A stretch of 46,046 bases of DNA. It comes from Pseudodesulfovibrio sp. S3 (lineage in GTDB: Bacteria; Desulfobacterota; Desulfovibrionia; Desulfovibrionales; Desulfovibrionaceae). Each line of letters starts with the position of its first letter. Position 1 is the stretch's first letter. The notes under the pieces were generated by a model. That model ran no database searches. It saw nothing but the letters and a program-made list of their open reading frames with translations, and was not told the origin of the DNA. A program made the translations under genes and the position numbers. Positions 25,677 to 34,184 of this stretch are shown here, piece after piece. The stretch spans positions 1 through 46,046 of the forward strand of contig NZ_QTZO01000019.1 in NCBI RefSeq assembly GCF_004025585.1. Reading direction: 5' to 3'.

Positions 25677-27374
25677 TTATCCTTCGATCCGTTTGCCGAA
25701 GACGCGGACAACGCCCACCACCATCAGGCTGCCTGCCAACAGGGTTACCCACGCCGGGGCGCCAAGTCCGGCCGGGATGTATCCGGCGAGGATGGAGACC
25801 GCAGCCACTGTCAGCGAGTAGGCGAGCTGTGTGCGTACATGGTCGATGTGGTCGCAGCCGGCCCCCATGGAAGAGAGGATGGTGGTGTCTGAGATGGGGG
25901 AGCAGTGGTCGCCGAAGATGGCCCCGGTGAGCACGGCTCCGATGTTCAGGATCACGAAGTCCGGGTTCGGGTTGAGGGCGAAGGACAGGGGAATGGCCAG
26001 GGGCATGAGGATGCCCATGGTGCCGTATGAGGTTCCTGTTGCAAAGGAGATGACCGAACCGAGGATGAAGATGATGCTCGGCAGCAGGAAGGGAGGCAGT
26101 GAATCGGAAAGCACGCCCACGAGATAGAGCGCGGTGCCCAGGTCCTTCATGATGCCGGACAGGGACCAGGCCAGAAGCAGGATGACCGCCGTGATGTTCA
26201 TGGATTTCACGCCCGTGACAAAGGTCTCGATGGCCTCCTTGATGGGCATGATCTTTTTGATCACGGCCATGGCTATGGCCACCAGGCTGGCTACCAGGGC
26301 AGCCTGGAACAGCACCACGGAGGCGTCGGATGCTCCGAAGCAGATGCGCATGGAAGTGAAACTCAGGGGGGCTGCGTCGATGGAGGCAAGCTGGGCCGCG
26401 TCTTCGATTGCGCCGTAGCCGTTGAAGTAGAAACCCAGGAAGGCCGCCGCGATAAGGGTGCCGATGGGCAGGATGGCGCTCCAGACCGAGGGGATCACAT
26501 GGGGGGCGGGTACCAGGCTGGAGGTTTCGTCCGAAGACATGAGCGTGGCGCTGTCGGAAAACACCTTGCCCGAACGGGCGCGGTTCTCAGCGGCGCGCAT
26601 GGGGCCGAATTCGCGGAGAAACCAGATGGTGCACAGGATGAAAAGCAGGATGAAGATGTTGTAGAACCGGTAGGGAATGGTTTCCACGAAGACGCCGTAT
26701 GCATTGGCTTCCAGGCCGATCATCGTGTACCCGTCGCGGATCAGGCCCACCTCGTATGCCACCCAGGTGGATATCAGGGCGATGCCCGCGATGGGGGCAG
26801 CGGTGGCGTCGATGATGAAGGCCAGTTTTTCGCGGGAGACATGAAGCTTGTCGGTGACCGGTCGCATGATCGGTCCTACGGTCAGGGAGTTGGCGTAGTC
26901 GTCGAAGAAAATGAGCAGGCCCATGAACCAGGCGGAAAACTGTGAGGAGCGGGGTGTTTTGGCCCATTTGGCGATGGCTTCGGCAATGGCTTGGGCACCG
27001 CCCATCTTGGAGATGAGGGCTATGAGTCCGCCGATGGCCAGGACCTGGAGTACGATGCCGGCATTCCACGTATCCGCAAGGGAGGCCAGCAGTTGGCCGG
27101 ACAGGCTCAGGAAGCCGCCGATGATTGCATGATAGACATCCCATCCGTCCAGTTTGAGCATGAAGCAGCCGGAGAAAACCCCGATGAATAATGAAAGAAC
27201 AACGTTCTTGCTGACAAAGGCGAGGATGATGGCCAGAAGGGGCGGAATGAGTGTCAACAGGCCGAAAGCCTCGGCGTTGGCAACGCCCTGCGGTTGACCT
27301 GCGGCCAGAGCCGGACAGGCGAAGACGATGGAGATGAGAGTGACAATAACGGCGAACAGTACTCGAAGTCTCAT
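25677..27374 (-). CDS. NhaC-type Na+/H+ antiporter family protein
   Basis: Polytopic inner-membrane antiporter of 565 residues. An N-terminal stretch (about 1-25, ending PALAAGQ) looks like a cleavable signal peptide, followed by many membrane helices. Family signatures include FFDDYANSLTVGPIMRP (about 155-171), ATAAPIAGIALISTWVAYE (about 190-208) and GAIFGDHCSPISDTTILSS near 480-500. These match the NhaC superfamily (Na+/H+ or a related amino-acid/Na+ exchange). AAGGG lies before ATG 27374. It is monocistronic, between convergent GNAT and upstream cyclase genes. The transported ion is not certain. Confidence 0.88.
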   Translation of the reverse strand: MRLRVLFAVIVTLISIVFACPALAAGQPQGVANAEAFGLLTLIPPLLAIILAFVSKNVVLSLFIGVFSGCFMLKLDGWDVYHAIIGGFLSLSGQLLASLADTWNAGIVLQVLAIGGLIALISKMGGAQAIAEAIAKWAKTPRSSQFSAWFMGLLIFFDDYANSLTVGPIMRPVTDKLHVSREKLAFIIDATAAPIAGIALISTWVAYEVGLIRDGYTMIGLEANAYGVFVETIPYRFYNIFILLFILCTIWFLREFGPMRAAENRARSGKVFSDSATLMSSDETSSLVPAPHVIPSVWSAILPIGTLIAAAFLGFYFNGYGAIEDAAQLASIDAAPLSFTSMRICFGASDASVVLFQAALVASLVAIAMAVIKKIMPIKEAIETFVTGVKSMNITAVILLLAWSLSGIMKDLGTALYLVGVLSDSLPPFLLPSIIFILGSVISFATGTSYGTMGILMPLAIPLSFALNPNPDFVILNIGAVLTGAIFGDHCSPISDTTILSSMGAGCDHIDHVRTQLAYSLTVAAVSILAGYIPAGLGAPAWVTLLAGSLMVVGVVRVFGKRIEG

Positions 27375-27667
27375 GAAATTCCCTTTAGAAATTGAGCGTT
27401 TTGATGGATGAGAGATGGAATTGATCCATATCTACAAAAATGTCTGTTTTGAATGCGCTCAGGCGTAGACTATTCAAACCGCTTTGTCGATAAAAAGTAC
27501 TCTTTGGAGAAATGAGCCGGAACGGCTCGTTGAATCAGAGTTGAAGCGGAGGGAACCGGGTCTCCCTTTCCACCGGGAGGGTCACTGTTTTCGGCATCTT
27601 CAAGGTCTGTCTTCGCGCGAACTTCGGATCACTGCGTAATACGGAGGCGTTGGCGTATGGTGCTTGC
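27375..27667. other. Intergenic region between cyclase end and antiporter start
   Basis: This 293-base stretch has no credible gene. GAGCCG (27514-27519) and CGGCTC (27523-27528) form a short hairpin that, read on the - strand, is followed by ATTTCTCC. Further on, CTCCC and GGGAG (27556-27580 area) can pair. Either could end the cyclase transcript. The part near 27380-27500 is AT-richer and should hold the antiporter promoter, but I see no convincing -35/-10 pair. Confidence 0.4.
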
Positions 27668-30600
27668 CTATACCAGAGGGAACCGTTTGCATTGCGAGCC
27701 CTTGGGGACGAACAGGCTCATTTTCGGGGGGTCGGGAACGGGTTGATCAAGCTTGTGGGCCAGGAACTGGGAGGGACTGCGTTCGAGTATCTGGCCGGGC
27801 CGGAGGAACGTCCGGCAGAACATTTCGCCCCAGTTGGTTGTATAAAGTACGGCGGCCTGCTCTATCCGTTTGGAGTCCGGAGGGGCCGTCAGGTTGAAGA
27901 TGAAGAAGGCGCTGGTGACCCTTTCCGAATGCAGGCCTTCGTTGATGTCGCGTTCAAAGGTCTGCGCAAAGGGAAAGAACTCGTGGAGCGAGGTCATGAC
28001 CTTTTGCAGGTCGGCAACGGCAATGGGGGCAATGGAGCGGTCGGCCTGGAGCAGGCTTCGGGGTTGGTATATGCGGTTGGCCAGCAGCCAGGCCATCATG
28101 TGGACCGGATCAGGGTTGCGGTGCAGGAGTTGAAGCGCATCGGCCGACTGCTTCGCTTCCACGGCCGTGCCGCCCCGAACGGCCCAGATGGGTGGACTGC
28201 CCGGTTTTCTTTCTGCGGAGAAATGCAGGATGGGAAAGCCTGTGTCTTTGATGTCCATGAAGGGAACCCGCATGATCTTATGCTTTTTCTTGGCGAAGTT
28301 GGCACCGATGCGGCGGCCCATGCGGGTCAGGTCCTCGGCATTGATCATGGCTTTGGTTTTGCCCTTTTCGTTCAGCCCTTCCTGAATTCGCTGGTAGGTG
28401 TCCACCATGTATTGGCGGACCAGGGCCCCCATTCGCAGGGATTTTTCAAAGGGCCAGGACCTGTTGATCCTGGCGATGCGGTCCGGTTCGACATAGCCTG
28501 AGCCGAACAGGACCGAGATCAGGCTTTCGTCCTCGGGCCGCGTGGTCAGGTTCATGAAAAACGGGATGTCCGAAAGGTTGGCTTTGAGCCGGAAGGATTC
28601 CTTGAGCAGGGCTGATGCGTTGGTCTCGTTCCGCTCCTGGTAGTAGGCGTGCAGGATGGAGAAGAGCGCGGTGTAGGGATCCGTGTTCAGTTTGCCCTGT
28701 CGATTGCGCGTCAGGTTGCGCTTGATGCGGTCGCACAGGGGCAGAGTCGAGGTGTGGGGTGAGGCATATATTTCAAGCAGGCCGAGCTTGAGCACCGACT
28801 TGAAGGGCGAATGCACGGCCTTGACCATCTGCCAGAGCGATCCTCCGAAATATTCGGATGGTGGAACCGGCGCGAGATAGCCGAAGTCCTCCAGCCGCGG
28901 TTTTCCGCAGATGGGGTAGCGGCGGGAAGCGGAAATGCAGGCGTCATATATCTTGCAGCTGGCGCCCGCAGGGGTCACCCACCAGGCGATGTTTTTGCCC
29001 GCCAGCTTCAATGCGGTTCGGTAGAATTCCTCTTTCAGGAGCAAAGCCTGGGCCGACCCGGAACTTTCCTCGTCACCGGACAGGAAACGGTTGTCGCGGA
29101 CATCGTCCATGCGCATGGGGTAGAAGTGGACCTCCATGGCGAATTCGCTTTCCGCCCACAGGGCGATGGCGTCCAGCTTGCGCTTGAGATCGGCCTCCAT
29201 GGTCAGGGTTATATCGCTGTCGTAGCAGACCCAGCAATCGAGGTCCGACTTGGCGGTTTGGGCCACGGTGCCGAGGCTGCCCATGGAATATACTGCCAGA
29301 ATGCGGACATCCGGGGCGGTGTTTCTTGCCGGAAAATCGCCGAAGTGCTGCCTGGCGAGCTCCAGTGTCGTCAATTCGGGATAATATTCCCAGACCCGGC
29401 AGGTCGGCACCTGCCCGAAATTGAATTTGCGCTCGAAGGTGTCGGTGTCGAGCAACAGCGGCAGTATGCGCAGGAATACCTGCTGATCGCGGCTGATGGT
29501 GTTCATGGCCCGGTTCAGGCGCTGGCGGTTGTTTTCGAGCATCCGCCTTTCCCTCCGCATGAAGGTCAACTCCCTGGACCATGCATTCAAGGCTTTTTGG
29601 GTCAGGAAGGGGTCTGTTTCCTTGGTCTTGGGAATGCCGTTTTTTTCCACTTCCCTGGCGAACAGGGTCATTTGGCGGATGCGGTTGGCCAGGAACTGGG
29701 GATGACCGGCGTCGGAGTTCTTGATGATGGATCGGGTCACTGTTGTCCCCGGCATGTCGATGGAAGTGAAATTGCACTCCCGAATATACATCGCATGCAG
29801 AATGGAATCGATGAATTCCACCCCCTGAAAATCGTTGCCGATCAGCTCGGTGTACGTAAAGTCAGTGGTCCCGAACCTGGTCGCCCGCAGGGAGCACCTA
29901 TGAAAGCTTGATCCTGCCAGGGTGCAGGCGGCCACGTCCGTCATGTCCAGTTTGGTGTTCAGGAAGGCCGTATCGCCCATGCCGCAATTGCGGAATCGGC
30001 ACTCCTCGAAGGTGCAGTCGGTGAAGACCGTCCCCTTGAAGGAGCAGTCGTTGAATGAGCAACCGGCAAAGGTGGTCCTGGAAAATTCAGTGCCCGTGAA
30101 GTCCGTATTCTTGAATTCGGAGCTTGTCAGCAGGCAGAGTGAAAAAACGGTATCGTCGAGGGAGGTTCCGGCCACCTTGGTTCGGGTAAAGGTGGTCCGG
30201 GTGAATTCAGAGCCGGTCAGGGTCAGCCCTGTCAGTTCCCGTCCGTCCATTTCCGTGTCTTCCACACGAGAGGAGGGCAGTTTCATGTCTCGGAGGTTGT
30301 TGAATTTCGGGAGCAGTTCTTCGAGGGACTTGGGTCTGGATTTGAAGAGCCTTTTGAAAAATCCGGATTGCGCGGGATCGTCGGTGTTTTCCTTCTTGGG
30401 CCTGGATTTGATGGCCGTTGTAGCGTGGGATAGGGAAGCGGCCTGTTTGGACAGGCACTGCCGGGTGATGTTCCGGGTGAAATCAGGCGCTATGGCTTCC
30501 AGTACTCCCAGCATTTCCATGTGGATATCCAGCTGGGCGTCCTCCGGGAACGAAGCGATGTACTGCATGTGACCAATGTCGCCCAGGAGGGGCGCACGCG

Positions 30601-31501
30601 ATATGGCCGCGTTTTTCAGTCCCGGCATTTTGCCGCGTACGGATGCCAGCAGCTTTCCCGCACCGGGATGATCCTGTGCTATGATAGCCTCCAGACAGGC
30701 GCCGGCCAATCCATTGGCTGCATTGGACAAGGTCTTGAGCAGCATTCCCATGATGGTCTTGTTGCCTGCTTCGCCCAGGGCCGTGATGGTACGCAGGACA
30801 GTGACGTTCGGCACTATCTGATTCAGTTCCACTGCCTTGGCCAGGGCTTCCGCATAGTTGGCGTCGCCTATTCCCCGGATGATCCGGCAGAGTTGCTCAA
30901 GTTCGGGTCCACTGGTGCCGTTGGTAAGCCTGGCATTGATCCAGCGACCGAAAAGCCCGCCGACAATGATCTGTCTGACCGGGAAGGCCAGGGTTATGCC
31001 CTGCTCTCCCAATCGGGCCACGAACGGGGCCAGTTCTGCCGGGTCCGTGCCCATCAGTGGTTTGAGCAGATTTTCGAGCCAGTTCAGAATCTCCTTGTCG
31101 TTGTTGCCCGGATAGTTCAGGAGCATCTCGTGGGCCAGGGCCAGTCTGTCCTGGGCGGGCCAGGAGGCGACCTTGGCGGCCAGTTGGGGGATGGGCATTG
31201 TTTTCCCGGAAACGAAGCGGGAGCAGAGGGCACGGCCAAATCTGCCGGAACGGACAAGGGCCTGCAGACAGCTTTGCATGGTTTGAATATCGTTCGAATT
31301 GCCTGCAATGCGATAGAAGGTAAGCACAACTTCGGTCAGAGCGGTCGCATCGACTTGTCCGGGAGATGGTGTGGCATCGCACCATTGCATGAATTCGATT
31401 GCCAAATCGCCAATACCGGCCCCGTCTGTCATGCCGGGGTCGTTTATGCAATGATCCAATGCCTTGGAAATGATCCCTATGTTCGATTGTTTTTCGCCCA
31501 T
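27668..31501 (-). CDS. Class I adenylate cyclase with pentapeptide repeats
   Basis: Predicted to make cyclic AMP from ATP. The C-terminal half (about 600-1277) matches class I cyclases: YSMGSLGTVAQTAKSDLDCW near 735-755 carries the nucleotidyltransferase-like GS and DxD residues, and KPRLEDFGYLAPVPPSEYF and SVLKLGLLEIYASP follow. The first 400 residues are helical and repeat-like (LAPFVARLGEQG, ITALGEAGNKTI). Residues about 417-590 are pentapeptide repeats of the A(N/D)LxF style (FKNTDFTGTEFSRTTFAGCS and so on), expected to form a right-handed beta helix. At 1277 residues it is much longer than enterobacterial CyaA. There is no membrane segment. It is divergent from the acyl-CoA dehydrogenase gene. 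The repeat and helical parts may dock partners or sense a signal, which is inference. Confidence 0.88.
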   Translation of the reverse strand: MGEKQSNIGIISKALDHCINDPGMTDGAGIGDLAIEFMQWCDATPSPGQVDATALTEVVLTFYRIAGNSNDIQTMQSCLQALVRSGRFGRALCSRFVSGKTMPIPQLAAKVASWPAQDRLALAHEMLLNYPGNNDKEILNWLENLLKPLMGTDPAELAPFVARLGEQGITLAFPVRQIIVGGLFGRWINARLTNGTSGPELEQLCRIIRGIGDANYAEALAKAVELNQIVPNVTVLRTITALGEAGNKTIMGMLLKTLSNAANGLAGACLEAIIAQDHPGAGKLLASVRGKMPGLKNAAISRAPLLGDIGHMQYIASFPEDAQLDIHMEMLGVLEAIAPDFTRNITRQCLSKQAASLSHATTAIKSRPKKENTDDPAQSGFFKRLFKSRPKSLEELLPKFNNLRDMKLPSSRVEDTEMDGRELTGLTLTGSEFTRTTFTRTKVAGTSLDDTVFSLCLLTSSEFKNTDFTGTEFSRTTFAGCSFNDCSFKGTVFTDCTFEECRFRNCGMGDTAFLNTKLDMTDVAACTLAGSSFHRCSLRATRFGTTDFTYTELIGNDFQGVEFIDSILHAMYIRECNFTSIDMPGTTVTRSIIKNSDAGHPQFLANRIRQMTLFAREVEKNGIPKTKETDPFLTQKALNAWSRELTFMRRERRMLENNRQRLNRAMNTISRDQQVFLRILPLLLDTDTFERKFNFGQVPTCRVWEYYPELTTLELARQHFGDFPARNTAPDVRILAVYSMGSLGTVAQTAKSDLDCWVCYDSDITLTMEADLKRKLDAIALWAESEFAMEVHFYPMRMDDVRDNRFLSGDEESSGSAQALLLKEEFYRTALKLAGKNIAWWVTPAGASCKIYDACISASRRYPICGKPRLEDFGYLAPVPPSEYFGGSLWQMVKAVHSPFKSVLKLGLLEIYASPHTSTLPLCDRIKRNLTRNRQGKLNTDPYTALFSILHAYYQERNETNASALLKESFRLKANLSDIPFFMNLTTRPEDESLISVLFGSGYVEPDRIARINRSWPFEKSLRMGALVRQYMVDTYQRIQEGLNEKGKTKAMINAEDLTRMGRRIGANFAKKKHKIMRVPFMDIKDTGFPILHFSAERKPGSPPIWAVRGGTAVEAKQSADALQLLHRNPDPVHMMAWLLANRIYQPRSLLQADRSIAPIAVADLQKVMTSLHEFFPFAQTFERDINEGLHSERVTSAFFIFNLTAPPDSKRIEQAAVLYTTNWGEMFCRTFLRPGQILERSPSQFLAHKLDQPVPDPPKMSLFVPKGSQCKRFPLV

Positions 31502-31574
31502 TCCTCAATAACCGCCTTTGGATGATTCCACGATATTGCAGGTATTTGAGCGCGAAGTCAAAACTCTATCGTCA

Positions 31575-31588
31575 CATTTTCGAAAATG
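31575..31588. promoter_or_regulatory. Perfect palindrome between cyclase and acyl-CoA dehydrogenase genes
   Basis: CATTTTCGAAAATG is a 14-base perfect palindrome in the 278-base divergent promoter region, about 75 bases before the cyclase start and about 100 bases upstream of the dehydrogenase promoter. It is a candidate operator for an unknown dimeric regulator. Confidence 0.4.
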
Positions 31589-31688
31589 CCGGGACGGCAC
31601 TGTTCCCGATGCCGATTCAGCGCACACCGGGATAGGCGGGAAAAGTCCGGGAAGCCTCTGAAACACTCGTTTGAAAGGCAAAAACATT

Positions 31689-31717
31689 TTGACTCGACCA
31701 TGACAATGGCCTATCGT
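31689..31717 (+). promoter_or_regulatory. Sigma-70-type promoter of the acyl-CoA dehydrogenase cluster
   Basis: TTGACT (31689-31694), a 17-base spacer, then TATCGT (31712-31717): five of six and four of six consensus matches at ideal spacing. The start codon of the first gene lies about 62 bases downstream. Confidence 0.55.
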
Positions 31718-31779
31718 CGCGACCTATTACTGAATATCAAGAAATCCAGTACCAAATCAACTTTTCAGGAAAGACACTT

Positions 31780-33891
31780 ATGTATACACTGCGTACTCTT
31801 CCGGGAGATGACGTTCGTCAGATCATGTGGCGTTTCGCCGAGCGTTTCGACCTCCAGATGTCCATCCAGTCCGCCCGATCCATCGCCCGCAGCACGGTTG
31901 CCAAATTGGTGGCCGAAGGTGCCCGCAACACCCACGAATGGACCGACCAGAAAGGCGAACTCCTGACCGCCTTTGACCAGTCCGGGCTGACCGCTTTGTT
32001 CATGGACCCCCATCAGGGAGGATTCATTGAAGGACCCAAGAATCTGGCCCTGGCCCTGGTCGCCTTTGAGTTGGCCTGGGTCGATGCCGGTGCCGCTACC
32101 TCTTCGCTGGCCTCCTGTCTGGCTCTGGCTCCCATTCATGAGAAGGGCACCTCTGAACAGCGTGACAAATACATGGCCGCATGTGTTCCGCCCCAGCCGG
32201 GCGAAGACCGGAACATCTGGCGCGGCGCATTCGCCCTGACCGAGCCGTTGCCGTATATCGGCGTGGACACCGGTGTGCTTTGCGGCAAGGCCACTGTGGC
32301 TGATTGGCAGGACGGTGAAGAGCCCATGCTGCAGATTGACAAGCGCGGCCGGTTCATCACCAACATGGATTTCGCCAACTTCGTCACCGCTGCCGTGGAA
32401 TCCAAGGATGACCGCATCAAAGGCACTTTCATGATCATCCTCGAGGATACCGACGAAGGCACCTTCGATCGTGGCGCGCCCACCCTCAAGATGGTCCACC
32501 AGCTTTCCTCCACCCGCGACCCCGTGCTGAATCTCAAGGTTCCGGCCTCCCGCATCATCGGCGGCTATGACGTGGTTGACGGCGTGATCGTACCCAAGTT
32601 CAACCATTCCGAGATCATCGGCGCGGTCTTCCACCGCACCCGCATTCCCGTGGGCCTGATGACCTCGGCCAAGCTTCTCTCTGCCGTTGAACCGGTCATC
32701 CGGTATCACCGCAACCGGTTCAGGGGCGGCGATGCCTGTTCCGAAGGTTCTCCCCGTTTTGACAAGGGAATCCAGATTAACGAGGACGCGCTCCAGCGTC
32801 TGGCTGATGTCTGGGCGTCCGGCGAGGCTGGATGTTCCCTGGCGTTCGCCGCAGCCCGCCTTGCCGACCGTTTCGATCCCGTTGAAAAGGCCAAGGAGGC
32901 CCATTTCACCGCACAGGGCGTCACCAGCATCCGCAAGCAGATGTCGGCCCTGCGCGAGTTGAAAGAGCAGGTTCGCGAATTCATTGATCTCGAATACGCC
33001 CCCGCAGCCGAGCGAGACCATGCACGGTATGCCGATCTGCAAGGCGATACCCTGGTCCAGTATTCCTACATGGAAGCCCTGGCCGGTGTCCTCAATCCCG
33101 GCGTGAAGCTCTGGAACACGGGCGAGGGTGCCAACAAGATGCGCGAGGCCGTGGCCCTGGTCGGCGGCTACGGCATCACCGAGGATTGCCCCGGTTTCCT
33201 CATGCAAAAATGGACCGACTGCCAGCTTGAGGCCACCTATGAAGGCCCCGAGGCCGTGCAGCGCCGTCACCTGACCCTGACCATGACGTCCGAAATATTC
33301 CAGTACATCATGGAAAACTGGATCAAGCAGATGCAGGCGGCAGGCGCCAACGTGCCTGGTTTGGGCGGGTTTGTCCTCGCCTCTGCCATGGAACTGTGGC
33401 AGCACACGCTTGAGTTCCTTCAGAACGCCAAGGATGATGAGGGCCGCAAACTTTACCACAACAAGCGGCAGGGCGTGACCTTCCCCATGGCCGATGCCCT
33501 GGGTTGGTTGCTCGGACCGTATTTCATGGCTACCGACGTCATGGAGCTCATCGAAAAAGGTCCCATGTCTCCGACTTTGGCAGAAGGCCTTGAAGATTTG
33601 ACCAGTTTTTATAAGGACATGTGTCATATTCAGGCCGCTCGAGCCGCCGGTGAAGTGGCCCGTATCTGCACCGAGTTGGTCTACGGTTTCAACACCTGCT
33701 GTTGCAACGCGCCTACCGCCGAACCGGGAGTCAGGGTCGAATGTACCGGTCGCCAGGATCTTGCAAAGTTCCGTGAACTCAAGGCCAAGGTCGACATGTG
33801 CATGGCCGGTTCCCGTATGGCCAAGGATCGCGCCGGCAGTGCCCTGGCCAACGTGATGATCCCCGAGGCCCTTGATTACCCGATGGGCTAA
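31780..33891 (+). CDS. Acyl-CoA dehydrogenase family protein
   Basis: FAD-dependent acyl-CoA dehydrogenase, 703 residues, in the range of the larger, AidB/FadE-like members. GAFALTEPLPYIGVDTG (about 149-165) corresponds to the flavin/substrate loop of the family. VGGYGITEDCPGFLMQKWTD and TYEGPEAVQRRHL lie near 463-495. The Glu of YEGP (about 488) is at the usual catalytic-base position. A CCC triplet (FNTCCCNAP) near residue 640 is unusual. AGGAAAG lies before ATG 31780. It heads a cluster with an ETF:quinone oxidoreductase-like protein and both ETF subunits, so electrons probably pass dehydrogenase to ETF to the quinone pool or an Fe-S partner. The acyl substrate is not known. Confidence 0.9.
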   Translation: MYTLRTLPGDDVRQIMWRFAERFDLQMSIQSARSIARSTVAKLVAEGARNTHEWTDQKGELLTAFDQSGLTALFMDPHQGGFIEGPKNLALALVAFELAWVDAGAATSSLASCLALAPIHEKGTSEQRDKYMAACVPPQPGEDRNIWRGAFALTEPLPYIGVDTGVLCGKATVADWQDGEEPMLQIDKRGRFITNMDFANFVTAAVESKDDRIKGTFMIILEDTDEGTFDRGAPTLKMVHQLSSTRDPVLNLKVPASRIIGGYDVVDGVIVPKFNHSEIIGAVFHRTRIPVGLMTSAKLLSAVEPVIRYHRNRFRGGDACSEGSPRFDKGIQINEDALQRLADVWASGEAGCSLAFAAARLADRFDPVEKAKEAHFTAQGVTSIRKQMSALRELKEQVREFIDLEYAPAAERDHARYADLQGDTLVQYSYMEALAGVLNPGVKLWNTGEGANKMREAVALVGGYGITEDCPGFLMQKWTDCQLEATYEGPEAVQRRHLTLTMTSEIFQYIMENWIKQMQAAGANVPGLGGFVLASAMELWQHTLEFLQNAKDDEGRKLYHNKRQGVTFPMADALGWLLGPYFMATDVMELIEKGPMSPTLAEGLEDLTSFYKDMCHIQAARAAGEVARICTELVYGFNTCCCNAPTAEPGVRVECTGRQDLAKFRELKAKVDMCMAGSRMAKDRAGSALANVMIPEALDYPMG

Positions 33892-33950
33892 ATTGAGAAA
33901 ACATGATGCGGGGGGAGACCTTTTGAATAATGTTTCCCTCTCGCATTCTT

Positions 33951-34118
33951 CCTTCCAAAGCAATTTGTGGCTACGCCGCCGGGTCGATTGGAAGGGAATA
34001 TGCAGAAGTAGGGTGGCGTAGTGGGGGGGTGCGTATTTTAAGCTCGTGCCGCCTGGGGAGCGAATCAAACGGCGCACGAGGATGTAGCGATGACGCACAG
34101 ACTTAAGCGCCGTTTGAT
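33951..34118. repeat. Nested inverted repeats downstream of the acyl-CoA dehydrogenase gene
   Basis: The 293 bases between the dehydrogenase and the next gene hold no gene but three inverted repeats: CCTTCCAA (33951-33958) with TTGGAAGG (33988-33995), CTACGCC (33971-33977) with GGCGTAG (34015-34021), and a perfect 12-base pair ATCAAACGGCGC (34064-34075) with GCGCCGTTTGAT (34107-34118). Hairpin repeat copy 2 follows directly. They could attenuate or stabilise the cluster message. Confidence 0.5.
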
Positions 34119-34120
34119 AC

Positions 34121-34180
34121 AAAATTTTTGGAGGATTCTTGAGGAACCTTTTTCAGGAGGTTCCTTAAGTCGCCGGAGGC
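34121..34180 (+). repeat. Intergenic hairpin repeat, copy 2
   Basis: An A/T run and TTTGGAGGATT lead into CTTGAGGAACC (34138-34148), which pairs with GGTTCCTTAAG (34159-34169) with one G-U pair. The tail CGCCGGAGGC follows (34171-34180). It is nearly the same as copy 3 at 36195. GGAGG (34175-34179) lies 5 bases before the ATG at 34185 and is that gene's Shine-Dalgarno. Confidence 0.75.
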
Positions 34181-34184
34181 AAAA

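Noticed and set aside
31765..34122. Long antisense open frame (785 codons) over the acyl-CoA dehydrogenase gene
   Set aside because: The composition is typical of a GC-rich gene's reverse frame (His/Gly-rich, no family motifs). The forward frame is a clear acyl-CoA dehydrogenase.
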